From Dipteronia dyeriana (lineage: Eukaryota; Streptophyta; Magnoliopsida; Sapindales; Sapindaceae): a stretch of DNA of 64,000 nt. A model generated the notes under the pieces. The model did no database searches. It was not told where the DNA came from and saw only the letters and a program-made list of their open reading frames with translations. The position numbers and the translations under genes are program-made. Shown one piece after another: positions 45,370-58,574 of the stretch. The DNA lies in the NCBI GenBank assembly GCA_032871835.1, contig CM065297.1, positions 41,851,098 through 41,915,097 of the forward strand, written 5' to 3'. Within the stretch, counting starts at the first letter, position 1. Every line of letters starts with the position of its first letter.

Positions 45370-45954
45370 AATACAACCACTCACAAAAGCAATCCTCACA
45401 AAAGAAAAGAAATAAGCTATTGGTCAACAATTGTGCATTCTATGTTACAACAAGAGATACCTAAGAAACTAAGTCTTCAAGGTCCTCAATCTCTTCGTAG
45501 ATCATCATACATACACACAAAAGCAAGCAAAACACTTTAAGAACAAGTGCATGTGAGGTGAACAAATATAAAAGGCATTTGCACTCAATAAAGCAATACA
45601 AATTAATGCATATGTAATGATCCCCCTAAATGGTTACTCTCTCTCATGATTTCTCCTGAAAAGCATAAACAAAATGCTCCCCCTATATTTCTCTAGATTT
45701 TTCCCGTTTTTTTGTCATGGGATAAGAAAATGAGCTTCCTCTAACAGGTTGCTTTAGCAAAGAAATATATTCGCTCAAGATATGAACGCATAATTATATA
45801 CATAAACTTTATGCAACTTAATTAATTGAGAGAGATTCAAGGAATTTTATTTTAAAGAGAAATGTGTAAAGTCGTTGCTTTGCATGCAAGACATATAACA
45901 TCAAGGTTCAAGCAATGGTATTTGGCAAAGCAAACATGTTAGGTTTTTTGTTTT
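45370..45954 (-). other. Remnant of the internal 3' part of the minus E element
   Basis: No gene. On the minus strand it holds AGGGGGAGCAT and TTTAGGGGGATC (about 45625-45690), words usual between the end of pol and the purine tract in SIRE-like elements. It fits as the continuation of the element interrupted at 43820. This assignment is inference. Confidence 0.45.
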
Positions 45955-48620
45955 TGTTGGCATTAATTCCATATCAAAATAATGCTTCACTTGTATTGAT
46001 TTACTTTTCTTAGGTTGATGATGATTCAAGCTTCAAAGAAGATATGGCAACTACTCAAGCAAGTTCAAGTATTCAAAGAGAAATGCGCTTCATTGTTCGA
46101 TAAAGGTATATTTAAGACCTATTTCTATTACAAGGCTTATGCACACACACACATTGCATCCATATGTGTCCCTACATCATTGTGCTCATTTTGTAAAGCA
46201 CATTCACACACTTGATATTGGATGCTCATGCATTAGTGCTAAATTGACTACTTGTGTAGATTGTATGATTATGGACTATGTCCAGGTAATAATATTCTTG
46301 TTTGTCATGTGTTCGTAAGTTTATGTAACATGGACCTTGGACTTGAATTCGGTATTACATTATTCATCATTGAGTTCTGGTCATTTTGGTTACTTATTCA
46401 TTTGATTTCGAGTTTTGAGTCCAGAGTTACGAAACTTTTCGGTCACGTTACATACATTGTCTTCGTCTTCGTGTATCGAGTTCAATTCATAATTTATGGT
46501 CTAAGTTTTGTAGTTGTCTATGTGTGTGAGAGAGTGTTGATTTATAATCCATAAACGGATATAAATTTGAAGTTTGGAGGCCGGAGAACCGTTGAAGAAC
46601 GCAGAGGTGCATGAAGGAGGGAGTGATGGCCAAAAGGCCACTATGTCTCTTCTTCCCGAGATGGCACGTGGCCATCTCGGGGAGGAAGCCTCACTGCCTA
46701 AGAGATGGCCACACACCATCTTGGGAAGGGAGGAGGAATGGGAGCAAAATGGTCATTCTTCCTTTTCTATTCCTTCTCTTTTAAATACTCAATCCCTCTT
46801 TCACTTCATTCTAAGAAGAGATTTTAAAAACTTTGTACATAAAATTTTCTTTCAGATTTTCTCACCTTCCAAACACTATATCTTTTTCGTTTTAACTCTG
46901 ATTCAATCAACTCAAATTGGAAAGTGTTCATCCTTCAATCCTCTAACATCTCCAACAAGGTTTGAGAAGTTTTGGTCACGTTTGTTTTTGGCCCTACACA
47001 CAAAAACGGGACTACACATTGTTTCTTAAGGTATTAAAATTTATCTTTAGTTTTGTTCTTAAATGTGTTCAATCACCTTGGGTTTTCTTCTTCAGTACAT
47101 GCATGTATATTTTATATAGTTTAATTAGAGTTTTTGACTCTTTTGAGTTAGGTTTTATTTTACCTATGTTTTCATATGTTTGAGATTATATTGTGCTAGC
47201 CTTCTATCTAGGACTATTTTGTGATTTTTGATTAATTGATTTTGACAAGAAAGAGTCTATACATGTGCTAGGTTCTTTTAATTGAAGATATTTTGGAATA
47301 ACACATTTGTTTGAGATCTTAGACCTATTTTGACTTTAATTGAATATTTTGAATAAAATATGCTCTATGTTTTTACTAAGATTTTGATTGAAATCATTTT
47401 ATGATTTTAGCATATTTTGTGTATGTTACTTAAATCTTGAATGTGTGCTAAGTGTTCATACTTTGATTCAAGTTTTAGTTTCATGAATGATTCTAGATAT
47501 TAATTGTGTTTGTAGTGTTTTCACATGTTCTAGATTTATCATTCATGCATAGTAACTAGACTACATTTGTTTTGTGAATACTCAAGCATATGTCTAATTC
47601 CCATAGGATGTGTTGATCGTCATATTCTAAGTTGAGCACTTTTTTTTTTCTTTTTTACAGTCATTTATCACATTTAGGAAGTCCTTGTAAAAGGCATGAA
47701 GTCTTGGCTAGGAAATGTGGTTCGGATTACTAAGCAAGGAGTCTTGGTCAGGACATGAGGTCTGGATAATCAAGCAAGGAGAGACTTTCTAGAGGCAAGG
47801 GTGCCTTGGATAGAAAGTAGACTTTTTATTGGTAGACCTGGGATGTTAAGATGCATGGAGTCCATGGATAGAGTGTGTCATTTGTTGGTCACTCTTGGGG
47901 AATTTCCAACTTCTTAACGGTGTTGGTTAGAGTGGACTCCAATAAAGAGTGAGTAATTTATTGATCACTTTTGAGGATTTATCAATAGGGATTGGGTAGA
48001 CATAGAGTCCATAGATAGAGTGCATTTGTTGGTCACTCTTAGGGAATGTCTTGTCTACTTTCCAGTAATTAAAGTACTCGATAGTTACATTCAACCCGTG
48101 AATGTTTCCTCTACGGAGATTTTACCATGTAAACAGCGTGTGTCAAATATCTCTATCCTTCCCTCTTATATGCTTGTATGTGTATATTTGTATCTTGTTT
48201 CACAACCTTCATTTTCATATATTCATGTAAAAAAGATTGTTGTAACATGTGATGTACAAGCACATCTATTGATCAAAGTTGTAAATATCTTTATATGTGT
48301 AATTGAATACATTTGTGAATAATTACATTAGATTGTATACTTGCATAAAAATATTTTGAATACAAGTATCGTTTATTTTTTGTTTCATTTTGATCCTTCT
48401 CTAGCAATGTGTAAGCTTGCTTAGCAATGCTTGGTTGATTATACATATTGTTTTTGTTACATATGCTTTATTATCTTAAGTATTGTTATTCAAGCTAGCT
48501 AGAGGGACACACATAAGTTTGTTTCAAAGGATTGAAAAAAGGTGTAAAAACCTATTCACCCCCCCCCCCCCCCCCCTCTATGTTAGCTTAAGGTAATTTA
48601 ACCATGTTTGTATAATTTCA
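45955..48620 (+). mobile_element. Element D LTR (plus strand)
   Basis: TGTTGGCATTAATTCC to TATAATTTCA, about 2666 bases, collinear with the minus D LTR. It carries AAAACCTATTCACC with a run of 18 C (48559-48576) near the end and short tandem units around AAGTCTTGGCTAGG (47695-47800). The bases after 48620 (AAATATCAAAAGG) could be a mutated initiator-Met primer site. Small ORFs inside (46252-46554, 46574-47029) are not conserved in the sister LTR and are not called. Confidence 0.7.
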
Positions 48621-48989
48621 AAATATCAAAAGGGTTTCCAAGAGAATTCAAACCAATTTGTACCCTTTTGTCATAAGCAAACATGATCTAGTTTTTCAAA
48701 AGCATTTGTAACGCACAAGAAACTATATCAATCTTTAACGACCAAACAAGACATAGATATTACATCCTTATTGATTGAAAGGATATGAAATCTATATGAT
48801 TGTTGTCTTGTTCAAGACATTAAGAATAGAGAGAAGACTAAACTTGATGAAACATCCATTTTGACTACTGATCATGCCAAAATTTTCATATATTTTGGCC
48901 ATTATCTCCATTCACTTTGTCTTGTTCTCGATTGTTTTTTCATATCTTATGGCTCGTTTGTTATGGTTGCAGATAATTAGGTACAATGC
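48621..48989. other. Unassigned stretch
   Basis: No gene or repeat is recognised. It may be the first internal part of the plus D element. The boundary to the Athila-like LTR was not located exactly. Confidence 0.35.
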
Positions 48990-50448
48990 AAAAGATTTGA
49001 TGGAAGTTGCAGAATTGCGTGAGAAAAAGCCAAGAATTAGATCAATTGTAGAGGCTATATATGCTGGTCATACACGGGTTTTTACTCGAGCAAAACATGT
49101 GCACTGTGAAGGGATGGAGGACGCAGGGAAATGCATAGGTCATGAATTGCACACAACCCGTGCAACAGTCGTACATCAGTCTTGCACCAATCATACAAAG
49201 TCGCACAATTGAAGAAACCTGAGAGCTGAGAAGTGAGCAAAGAGGTGCATCAGGTCGCTGCATGGGTAATAGCACTGGTCTTGAACCACATAATGACCCA
49301 TACAATTCTATAAACCCAAGAGATGAAATCAGAGCATCATGTCACTGCACGGATCCCTACTTGAGCACAACCCATGCATTTTCAAGCTATTTTTAAGACA
49401 CCTATATATAGAATCATTTCTATTATGACTTGTATGCCCAAACACCCATTAATAACCACTTTCTCTCTCTAGGTCGAGGAATTCTTTTCTCTCCTATCTC
49501 ATCCAAGAACCCATTCACACCTTCATCATCTACTTAACAAAAAGAAAGTAAAGAGATCAATTGGAGCTTCATTCTTGTAATAGGTATAGCTAAATAAATC
49601 CGGGGATGATGTAAGAACACATGAATTGTGGTTATCCATTATATTTTTATGATTGATTAATGAATTCCATTCAGTACATTAATTGTTCGTTGATTTTCTT
49701 AGAAATGAGTAGATATGCCATCTATTGATTTCTTTGGTTATCAAAATCTGTTGAGTTTGTAATTTTAAAATCCATATCTACTTGGATTGGGTAGATATGC
49801 CCTCTCTCAAGCCAAGGAGATAATCATTTTAAGGTGCTTAAACTAGCTAAGTTGAATGAGATGGATGTGTAGTGAATATGCCTTTCCTATGCATTTGGGT
49901 CCCAATGGCAAAAATTGGATTGTGAATATGCCCTTCCAAGCCATCTCAACCATAGAATTTATCTAGACCTCAAGAGTGACTTTCTTATAATCCAACCTAG
50001 TAGTTGAACAATAAAGAGTTGATGTGGTTAGGATCTTCGATTCTCCAAATCTAGCCCAGTAGTCATGAGTGAGAATTGTTGACTCCAAATCACCTTCAAA
50101 GAAAAATTGACTCTCATTAATCAATTGTTTTACAATATGGATTCCCCATCATTTATGTTTTGATTGTAGCATTTCCATACTATTCTCCATATATATTTTT
50201 TATCTATTAACTTGTTGTATTTTGAGTAGTTTAGGTTTAGTTGAATCTTAGTTATTTCCACATATCATCCATTACAATTTAATTTTCTTGGATTTAATCT
50301 AGAGCATAATTTGATCACTTAGACATAACATGATCTTTGTGGATGATCCCCATACTTGCTACTATATTGTTTATCTATTTTGAGAGCAAATCTGGTTTTA
50401 TAAATTTGTTTAACAAGCTGTTTTACATATACAAAATGACACTCGTCA
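48990..50448 (+). mobile_element. Athila-like LTR (left end approximate)
   Basis: The right end is fixed by the primer site: CACTCGTCA then AAT then TGGCGCC. Around 49060-49400 there are repeated words such as CACGGG, CACAACCCGTGCA and GCACGGAT, typical of Athila-type LTRs. TATA-like CCTATATATAG lies near 49400. The left end is an estimate. Confidence 0.55.
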
Positions 50449-50451
50449 AAT

Positions 50452-50469
50452 TGGCGCCGCTGTCGGAGA
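50452..50469 (+). other. Athila-like primer-binding site
   Basis: TGGCGCCGCTGTCGGAGA is close to the TGGCGCCGTTGCC-type site of Athila elements, with a few changes. It stands three bases after the LTR end. Confidence 0.75.
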
Positions 50470-50675
50470 TCAACAATTACGTTTATGATTAGATTTAGCT
50501 TAATAGTTATCACTGCTTGTTTTAGTTTTCAATTATTAGTCTCTATAGTTAACTTAATTTCATTTACTTATCTTGATTGTTGTTCGGTTAAGTTTACGTC
50601 TGATTTAGGTGTTTATTATATTTGTTTCTTTTACCTAGTGTTTCATTGTTTTTGAAATCTCAAGTGCTTAGGTTC

Positions 50676-52270
50676 ATGCATGAGAGACGTTCGTTAAGAA
50701 GACCAGTGTTACTAGTTCAAGACAGCATTAACCGGATTGGTAGAATTATCTGGCATTGTGAAGACAATAGATTTGAAGAAGAGATGGTCGAAGAAAACTT
50801 ACCTAACATGCCGGTTGGGGGGAACTAACTCAAGGAAATGATTTAGGGATTATTATCGGAGAATATATTATACCCCCTATGGTAGATGAACAGCCCACCA
50901 TCATTGTTCTCGATGAGATTACAAGGTAGTACGAATTAAAGGGTTCTACTGCCATCATTTCATACGTTGCCTTCAGAAGACTGTTTTCAGCTCATCAAGC
51001 ATTACATTGTCATTTTGGAAACTTTTCCGATTGTGGTCTGTTACATTTTTTTGACTAGGGCTCAGTTGCAGATGAGATGCTTTCATTACTGCTTAAAGGA
51101 AAGAGTAATGCAATGGTATATCGCACTAAGGCCCAAAACTCTTACCATATGGCCACAAGTGCGTAAAGCTTTCTATAACAAGTTCTTCCCTACGGCCAAA
51201 TCCAGAGAATTAAAGATCAAGATTGTAACCTTTAGTGAAGAGGATGGAGAACCATTCCATGAAGCTTGGGAATTGTCCCACTTATTGCTAGCTCAAGTGC
51301 CACCACACACCTATCTTGACAAATTGAAGGTCACTTCTTTCTTCCAAGAACTCTCGACTATCACCCAAATGATGGTAGACAATGCTTGTGGAGGCATACT
51401 TGCTGATAAAAGAGCCTTATAAGCATATGAAATCTTAGAAAAGTTGGCTCATAATTCCTGACAAAGGTCCTCCAATGTTCGAAGGGGTGGTAAGATAGAA
51501 ATTGACGGGAGCACTGGTATTGCTATTGAGATGACCAAGATGAAAAAAGATATGCAGTCCATGAAGGAAATGATGCAAACTATGTACAAGTCAGGTACTC
51601 ATGTGAATCAGGTTATTTGTGATTCGATGCTAGGAGAGGGCCACTATAAAGAGGAAGTGCATATGATGAGAGGCTTCCAATGGCAAAGAAATGATCCTTA
51701 TTCCAACAATTATAATTCGGAGTGGAGAAACCACCATAATTTCTCATTGAATAATAACAATTCAAATCAGGGTTAAGGTTACAACAGATACAATAGTCAA
51801 AATGGCCAAGGCAATCAATAGTAAAACTCGCAGAATCAACCTCAAACAAGTTTAAACAACCAACCCGGACAATTCCAAAACAAAACCATGTCACTCAAGT
51901 ATATGATGAAGGAGTTGGTACATAGCCACCAAAAATCGAACAAAGACTTCAGTAACACTCAGAGTGCTACTCAACAGAAGCTTCAGAATTATAATTGACT
52001 ATAATGACCAAAAGATCCAAGGTCTTGATGCCTCACTCAAAAGAATAGTGACTCAGATGACCCAGATAGCAGATTACATTCTCAAGCTAGAAAAAGGAAA
52101 ATCAATGAGTGGGAAGAAGCATACAAAGGTTGTAGAAGTATTACAAGAAGGGAAAGAGTCAAAAGATAAATGAGTGTTAGAGTCTAGAAAAATTAATGAT
52201 GATGCCAAGGATAGGGAGCTAAGAGAAAGGCTGGCTACTCCAAGGGTTGAGGAGCAATTAGAAAGGAAGA
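50676..52270 (+). pseudogene. gag: Athila-like gag, broken
   Basis: The N-terminus at 50676 (MHERRSLRRPVLLVQDSI) breaks off at 50826. The gag core is the open piece 50967-51422: CLKERVMQWYIALRPKTLTI, VRKAFYNKFFPTAKSRELKI, EDGEPFHEAWELSHLLLAQV and MMVDNACGGILADKRA, a pattern I know from Athila and related gypsy gag. After a stop, 51531-51776 has a Met-rich segment and NDPYSNNYNSEWRNHHNFS, the Asn-rich linker of the same family. The piece 51964-52173 (LDASLKRIVTQMTQIADYI) is the usual helical end. No zinc knuckle is seen in its own frame. Confidence 0.85.
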
Positions 52271-52320
52271 TTATTCCATCAAATTTGGAAGACTAGTGGA
52301 GTTTTATTATCTCCATTAAC

Positions 52321-52680
52321 ATGGGGAATTCAGACATCATGGACGGGGTGCTAGATATGAGGGCAAGCATCAACATGATGCCTCTCCAAGTTTGTAAGAA
52401 ACTAATGATTAGTAAAATTAAGCCCATGTCCATAACCTTGAAGATGGCGGATAATTCTACTAAGGTTCCGATTGGTGAGATTGAAGATGTTCAAATGGAT
52501 GTACATGGGCTCAAAGTGCGGTTGATTTTGTAATCCTGGAGGTAAAAGAAGAAGGAATTGAGGATCACGACTGGAATTTGCTTTTGGGTAGATCTTTCAT
52601 GGCCACAACCGAATGATAGTCAATGTGGCTTCTAAGGAGTTGTCTCTAAGCTGTGGGGGCAAAAAAGGTTAGATTTGTAG
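52321..52680 (+). pseudogene. Athila-like protease, broken
   Basis: LDMRASINMMPLQVCKKLMI stands where the family has a D-L-G-A-S-I-N-L-M-P motif; Gly is Arg, so the active loop is spoiled. LKMADNSTKVPIGEIEDVQM and a later LLLGRSFMATT (about 52578, shifted frame) support the call. The frame stops at 52531. RT, RNase H and integrase, expected next, are missing. Confidence 0.8.
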
Positions 52681-53400
52681 TGAAGATATCTGAAGAAAAG
52701 AAGAATGAATAAGAGTGCTTAGCCATGGAAGCACCAAAAAGAAAAGCAAGGTTTGTGAGCTTGTCAAGACTTTTGAATTGGCCTCAGAAATGGAAGAGGG
52801 CCATCTTGATGAGGTTGAAAAAAAGCAAGGCTTTAAAGGAAGAAGATGCAATATTTGATGAAGGCATACTCGAAAAGAGTTCTAAAGGCCTTAAACAAGA
52901 GAAGAAGTTAAAGAAAAGAACAACAAGCTCCACCAAGAAATTGAACTTCTCAAGTTGGAAAATGAGAATTTGAAAAAGAAGATACAAGACCTTTCCAACT
53001 TCTATAAGAAAATAGAGAAGAGGATTATGAATGTTGAAGGATATAGGAAGGCAATTTCACAAGATCTAGTTGAGCTTGCTAAACTTTCAGAAGAGTTTGA
53101 GGAAGAATATGTAAGGAAGACTAGGATGCCTTTGGTAGAGATTGAAAAGAAGTCGAATGTCTTAAGAGAAGTGAATGAAATGCTTAGGAAGAAAGAGGAA
53201 GCCTTGAAATTGCAAAGGTGAAGGAGTGTGACTATATAGTTCAACTTGACAAGTTAGAGAAGAAAGTCAAATTGATCCAAGCACAACACTCAAGATAAAT
53301 TCAAGGCCACAAACAAAGAGGGAGTTTTCCTTATACCCATCCAATTTGTTTCTTTTGTTCTAAGGTAGGGCACATCAAGGCCAAGTGTTTAAAATATCGA
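52681..53400 (+). pseudogene. Coiled-coil and CCHC zinc-knuckle fragment
   Basis: Overlapping frames (52725-52973, 52955-53221) give a long Lys/Glu-rich helix with heptad-like spacing: LKQEKKLK, LENENLKKKIQDLSNFYKKI, FEEEYVRKTRM and VNEMLRKKEEALKLQ. After two stops an intact knuckle CFFCSKVGHIKAKC (about 53350) follows. This is the build of the C-terminal part of SIRE-like copia gag, not of Athila. It therefore looks like a fragment of another element joined behind the Athila protease. Origin by insertion, recombination or capture cannot be told apart. Confidence 0.6.
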
Positions 53401-54572
53401 ATATTCAAAGTAATAAAAAGAAGTTTAAAAGAAATTCATAAATAGTTTATAGGTTCTAGTAGGTGGTGGAGTTCACAATTTGCTTTCTCATATGTCTTAG
53501 ACTTGCCTTGTTTCAAAATTAAATTGTTGTGCTCTTGTGAGAATGGGTAGCTCTAAGTATGGAGAAATCTTATTGTGATCTCTTTTTTTATGATTGTATT
53601 GGTGTTGTTTGGTGTTTTTATGTTTTTCCTGTTTATGTGTTTAAAGCTGTGAATGTTAAGTAATGCAAGTGTCTTATTTATGTGATTATCTTGTTTAGGT
53701 TGGATAATTGAGTTTGGAAAAATGGAGAGAAATCAGAATAGAAAGTTGAAGAAGTAAGCAGGTGTGCACGGGTCTGCATCGGCACTGTAACCATGCGCAA
53801 CCCGCGCACATGGAATGCAAAAGTAGTGATCAACTGATTGCATGGTTCTTGCTTAGGTTATCACTCGTGCTAAGACCCATGCATATGATGAGTGTATAAG
53901 TACAACCGTCGCTGTCAGAGTCAACCCTAACATAATTTAATCAAGATATTTCTTTCCCTCGCTTCTTAAAGGTAAACTTTCGTCTTACGCTTCAATTTCA
54001 AGACCAAAAAAGGTATGTTTCTCTTCCCCAATTTTGATTTAATTTTGTTTGTACCTTAAATATCTCTCTCTATCTTCTGAAATATTCCTAAATAACTTGC
54101 TCAAACCCTAATTCTCTAAGAACAAATTAAAGCATGCTCAATTTTTGTTTGGGTTACATGTATACATGTTAATTTTGATTGATTGATGCATGTTTTGTGA
54201 TTTGCAAGTAATTTTGACCAAGATTGGGCTTTGATTGTGTTAGAAATTATTTTAGGGCATTAGTTGAAGTCATTGAGTTAATTGTATGATTAGATTATGT
54301 TTCAAATTCTTAATGAGATTCATTATGTGCTATAATGTTTAGAGTCAATTGTGTGCACAAAAACATGATGGAATCGTGGCTAGGTCTTCCTTGTGTCGCT
54401 TGCTGTGTGACCGTAAATCGCCAGATGCATAAAGTCATGCATGGGTTCCTACCCTCATAGAACCCACGCATTGAAGGCAGAATGTGTGAAACTTTTTATT
54501 CAACCCAACTTTTCATAAGTCCATTTCTTGCTATAAGTTCTACTCTCTTACTATAATGAGGTATTTTTATTG
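53401..54572. other. Non-coding stretch with LTR-like words
   Basis: No gene. It contains GCACGGGTCTGCATC, AACCCGCGCAC (53766-53815) and similar words near 54410-54480, as in the LTR at 49060-49400, so part may be Athila-derived. Confidence 0.45.
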
Positions 54573-55655
54573 TAGATGTCATCAGGAGTCAAGCATGCAG
54601 GGAAGAAAATGATCCAAAGGAAGAGGAAACTTCAAGTCCTTCAGTGTGTCTAGAATGAAGAATTCCCCAGTAAGATAGAGCATTTCAGAAGGAAGGGAAT
54701 CATTCCATAGAGAGGGATTGATTTGGTAGACTTTGGTGGCATTACTGTTACCAACAAATTAAAGAGGAAGGAATTGCAGACACTAGTAACCACCATAGTG
54801 AAATATAATAGAGATTTTGTTGAGGAGTTTTATACAAGCATGGTGCCAAATCACTTTCAGCACCACTCCACAATGTTGCTGAGAGGGGTTAAGGTGAGAT
54901 TATCTGTTGATGACCTCAGTGACTATTACAACACTTTACTTCCATATAAGCAAGAGAGATTAAACAGAATAAGGGACAGTGTAACTTGGAATGACATTTC
55001 TATCAAACATAATGTAAAGTTTACAAACCAGATAGTGATCCAACCGGTGGACTTTCGAGTAGCTCTTGCCTTCCACATCGAACATAAAAATCTGGAACTC
55101 GAACTGAGCTTGTGGAACACCTTCGTTTCCCTTTCGTCCAGACCTAGGACACACATGACTATAGTACCTTCTGAGATGGCCACTATCCTCCACTGCATCA
55201 AATATAATCAACCGATCAATATGGGCTCACTCATTAGATGAGATATAGTGCAAGTGGGGCGAATAAGAGTGGAGAAGCAGCCACTCATTTTCCCTTGCCT
55301 TATCACCAACATGTGCAAGAAAGCAGGAATGGATTTTATGGATTTACAGTTTGAACGACCGCAGGATGACATCTATATAACTACATGGACCAGCTTAATG
55401 GTTGAAAGGGACCTCACGAGTGATAAGAGGAGAACAAGAAAGAAGAAGAAAGGAATAGGAACAAGCTCCAGTAGAGCACAACAGGTGGAGCTAGAGGACA
55501 AGGACTTTGAGCATGAGCAACATGGATTAGATCAGGGAGTTCCTCCTCCAGTTGCAGGCGATCAGGGTGCAGTGCCATGGAAAACCCTAGTCTTTGAGAT
55601 GGCAAGCCTCCTGAATTCCATGAGCACACCAAACTCCAGATTCTCAGAGTTCTAG
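54573..55655 (+). pseudogene. Plant-transposon-type ORF (PF20167-like), broken
   Basis: It starts at MSSGVKHAGKKMIQRKRKL and has stops at about 54651 and 54711 in the N-terminal part. It then runs open to 55239 with LVDFGGITVTNKL, DFVEEFYTSMVPN, LLRGVKVRLSVDDLSDYYN, RVALAFHIEHKNLELELSLW and ILHCIKYNQPINMGSLI, then a stop. It continues at 55248-55655 with PLIFPCLITNMCKKAGMDF and a charged tail. This pattern is that of the putative plant transposon protein family, common in Athila-like and other plant elements. Its role is unknown. The stop after residue I of GSLI may be recent, since frames on both sides agree. Confidence 0.72.
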
Positions 55656-57922
55656 GCATACAATGCAGCAATTATTGAAGAGGTCCACCACATCTGCTTT
55701 CCCTACTAGCGCCCCAGTAATTGACCTCTAGTCTGCAGAGTTTATTGGCACATGAGATATCCAAGTAGGAAGCTGAAGAGAGAGTAAGGGCAGAGAGTAA
55801 TCTGAAGGGCAAGGGTGTACAGTAGGATGATAGGGCAGAGTCCTCAGATGATGAGTGATTTTTCTGCTGCACTATTTCCTTCCATTACCTAGTTTTAGAG
55901 TTTTTATGCATTTAGGACTGTTTTTATTATTTAGAACTTGTTTAAATTTAGGAACTCTTAGTGTTCTCGTTAGGGCTGCCATTTTACTTTTATTTTATTA
56001 TTATTAGCTTAGTTGATGGAGAATGACTATTTTGGATGATTTTGGATATTTTGAGTTTGAGAGTATTCATGGTTTGAGATATTTGTGTGAATATTAATCC
56101 TTATGATTAAGATTGTGCTTCAAGGTTAGGTTCTTCATCTCTTGGTTTGAAACACCGACCACTTGCAAGTCTTCGATGGACAAGCAAGCCAAGAGTGCTC
56201 TTAAAAAGGGTAGGAACCTACTCAAGTCGTAGACAAATGAGCAATTTCATCTGTTTTGGCCTTCTATCTCAACTTCTATACTTTTTTGCACTTAATTATA
56301 AATCTTTGTTGATACGATAATGTATATAGATGGTCGCGAATATTTTATTGAAGTTTCTTGTGGGGTGTTGATATGAATACTTGAGAATGGAAACTTGTGA
56401 ATGTGTTACAAATTTTTAGTTTCTGCAATTTTTTGCTTATTGACTATTACATTTTTGATCGGACGAGCAGAATGCTATTGTGGATATGCATAGGATTAAC
56501 TTGTTTTATTTGATATAGTCCAACTTGGTTTGGGGGTTTTGAATCATGCATATATACCCTGTATAGATTTTTATGCATATAATAGGAAATTGGTTTGAGG
56601 GCTGTTTTATCTACTTGACATCAATTTTGAATGAGAATGTTTGATGTGGACTTCGTCTTCCTAGCTTAGTTGTATGTTTTTCAGTCGTATCGTATCCTAT
56701 TGCCGTATGTGACGTTGATCAATGTTGAATATTTTTATGTTGCTGGGCATTGGTTGTGTATGATTAGTGCCTAGGTTGTTTGTTTGTTTTGAGTCATGTG
56801 AGGTGTGCCCCACTAGGTTGGGCTCTCTTGTATTCAACATTGAGGACACTATTGGGTTTTGATTTGGGGGTGTAGATGCCTTGTCGAGTCATCTTTGTGT
56901 GTTTGGAGTTATTTATTTTTTATTTTCAGGTCAAAAAATTTCGATTTTGTCGCAATGGCCTAATTTTTGAGCTTTGACTAGCTTGGGTGTGATGCCTTGA
57001 ACGTGTGCTTTTGGAGAGTCTATAGATGCATTGTGAACATGTGTAACAAATCTTTGTAACTCATGGGCTATACTTGTATTGTCATGGATTAATCCCATAC
57101 TTTGTGTGCTTGATTTAAAGGGACTCGGTGCTCTTGTACCTAGTTCTAATAGTGGAGACACCCTTGAGTTCATAAACACAAGCTTATGAAAAATGCACTG
57201 AGTGTTCAATTCTTTCTATTCTTTAAACACTCTTCTAGTCATAAGTGTCACATGCCATAAAACATACATCTAATACATATAGTGGATGGAATGATGGATG
57301 CATTCACTCCCTTGAAAGACTAATTATGGACATGATCTTAGGCAATGTGTGCATTAGCAACTTAAAAAGTCCAAACACATTCCTATTTCCCTTTGTGTAC
57401 TCCAAAACCAATTTTATGGCCAAACACTTACCTTTTTCGTTTGTAACCTCAATTAACCATATAACCATAAGCCAAACACAAGCCAACCCTTTTTAATTGT
57501 CAATCATTTAAGGGAGTGTGTGTTGTGTGGTTTAAAGGTAAGTAGCTCTCATGCACAAGAAACGTGTGTTTAGGAAATCTTGTGATGTGCAAGTATAGGT
57601 TCAAAATGTAAAAGTTTCAAAATTGCACTTTGAGCCAAATTGTAAGAGTTTCATATGTGTGTGTGTGTGCAAAAAGAAAAGAAAAGAAAGATCAATGCAA
57701 ATAAAAGGAAAAGAATAAAAAAAAAAAAAAAAAAAAGACAAGCAAATAAAAATCAAAAAGAAAGAAAAAGGTATAAGGAAAAGAAAGAAAGGAACCTTGA
57801 AACTAATTGTAAAGGTATTCTCAATGAGGAGTACTAATTTGTAAGCACAAAGTGTGTGAAATGTGAAGTCTAGATGTAAATGCAAATTGTTTGTAAAAGT
57901 AGAGATTTGTATAGGGTATGTG
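55656..57922. other. Non-coding tail of the Athila-like element
   Basis: No gene. ACATTGAGGACACTATTGG with GATTTGGGGGTG (56838-56873) resembles the conserved tail block of Athila-like elements. The rest shows nothing I recognise. The open stretches at 56931, 57245 and 57601 lack support. Confidence 0.5.
57668..57800 (+). repeat. A/G-rich low-complexity tract
   Basis: Almost pure A and G over about 130 bases, with a run of about 18 A at 57717-57736. Such tracts precede the 3' end in some Athila-like elements. Confidence 0.7.
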
Positions 57923-58533
57923 TGTTGGAACCCCGTTCACAGGTGGGTTTTAATTTTTTTTATACAGATCGTAATTGGGGACCAATGAACTTGAGATTGT
58001 AATTATTTTCGGAACTAATACATATAAAATTATTACAATAATAAAATATACATATATACAAGAAATTCAAATCGATTTAATCAGAAAAAAATCTAGAACC
58101 TTACCAACGTTTGGAGGCTCATTCACTTTATGATACGCTCCTATCTGAACCGCTTGATCTTTCTCGCTATCTTCCGGGACTGACAACTGCATGTGGGCAC
58201 GCCATGGTACTCAGAAACCTAAATGGAGGATGAGGAGAAAAATGAATGAAGAAACTCTTTCTTCAAAGTCAAAACCAACTAGAACAATTAAAGTCAAAAC
58301 TATAAACAATTTTTTTTTCTTTTGCTGGATTCACACTGCATGACACTCATGCACAACACTTCAAAAACAAGCCAAGAGACCTGATATGCATTGATAAAAA
58401 AAAAAATGTTTATATATTTTATGCACTTTTTTAAAGCAAAAATTAAAACTCTTTATATTTATTTCTTTTGTCTTTTGTGCGTTGATTTTTTTTTTATCAG
58501 GTATCATAGTAAAGTTCCTTTTTAATTTTAAGA

Positions 58534-58574
<41 letters not shown>

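Noticed and set aside
46574..47029. Plus-strand ORF of 151 codons in the D LTR
   Set aside because: It lies wholly within an LTR, is not open in the sister LTR and has no recognisable domain.
47640..48060. CRISPR-like or coding repeat
   Set aside because: The units are uneven, have no constant repeat/spacer form and match the tandem block of the minus D LTR.
52955..53221. Host coiled-coil protein gene
   Set aside because: Stops on both sides, and the zinc knuckle that follows fits a gag fragment better than a cellular gene.
57601..57885. Phe-rich minus ORF and Lys-rich plus ORF
   Set aside because: Both are translations of an A/G-rich low-complexity tract.
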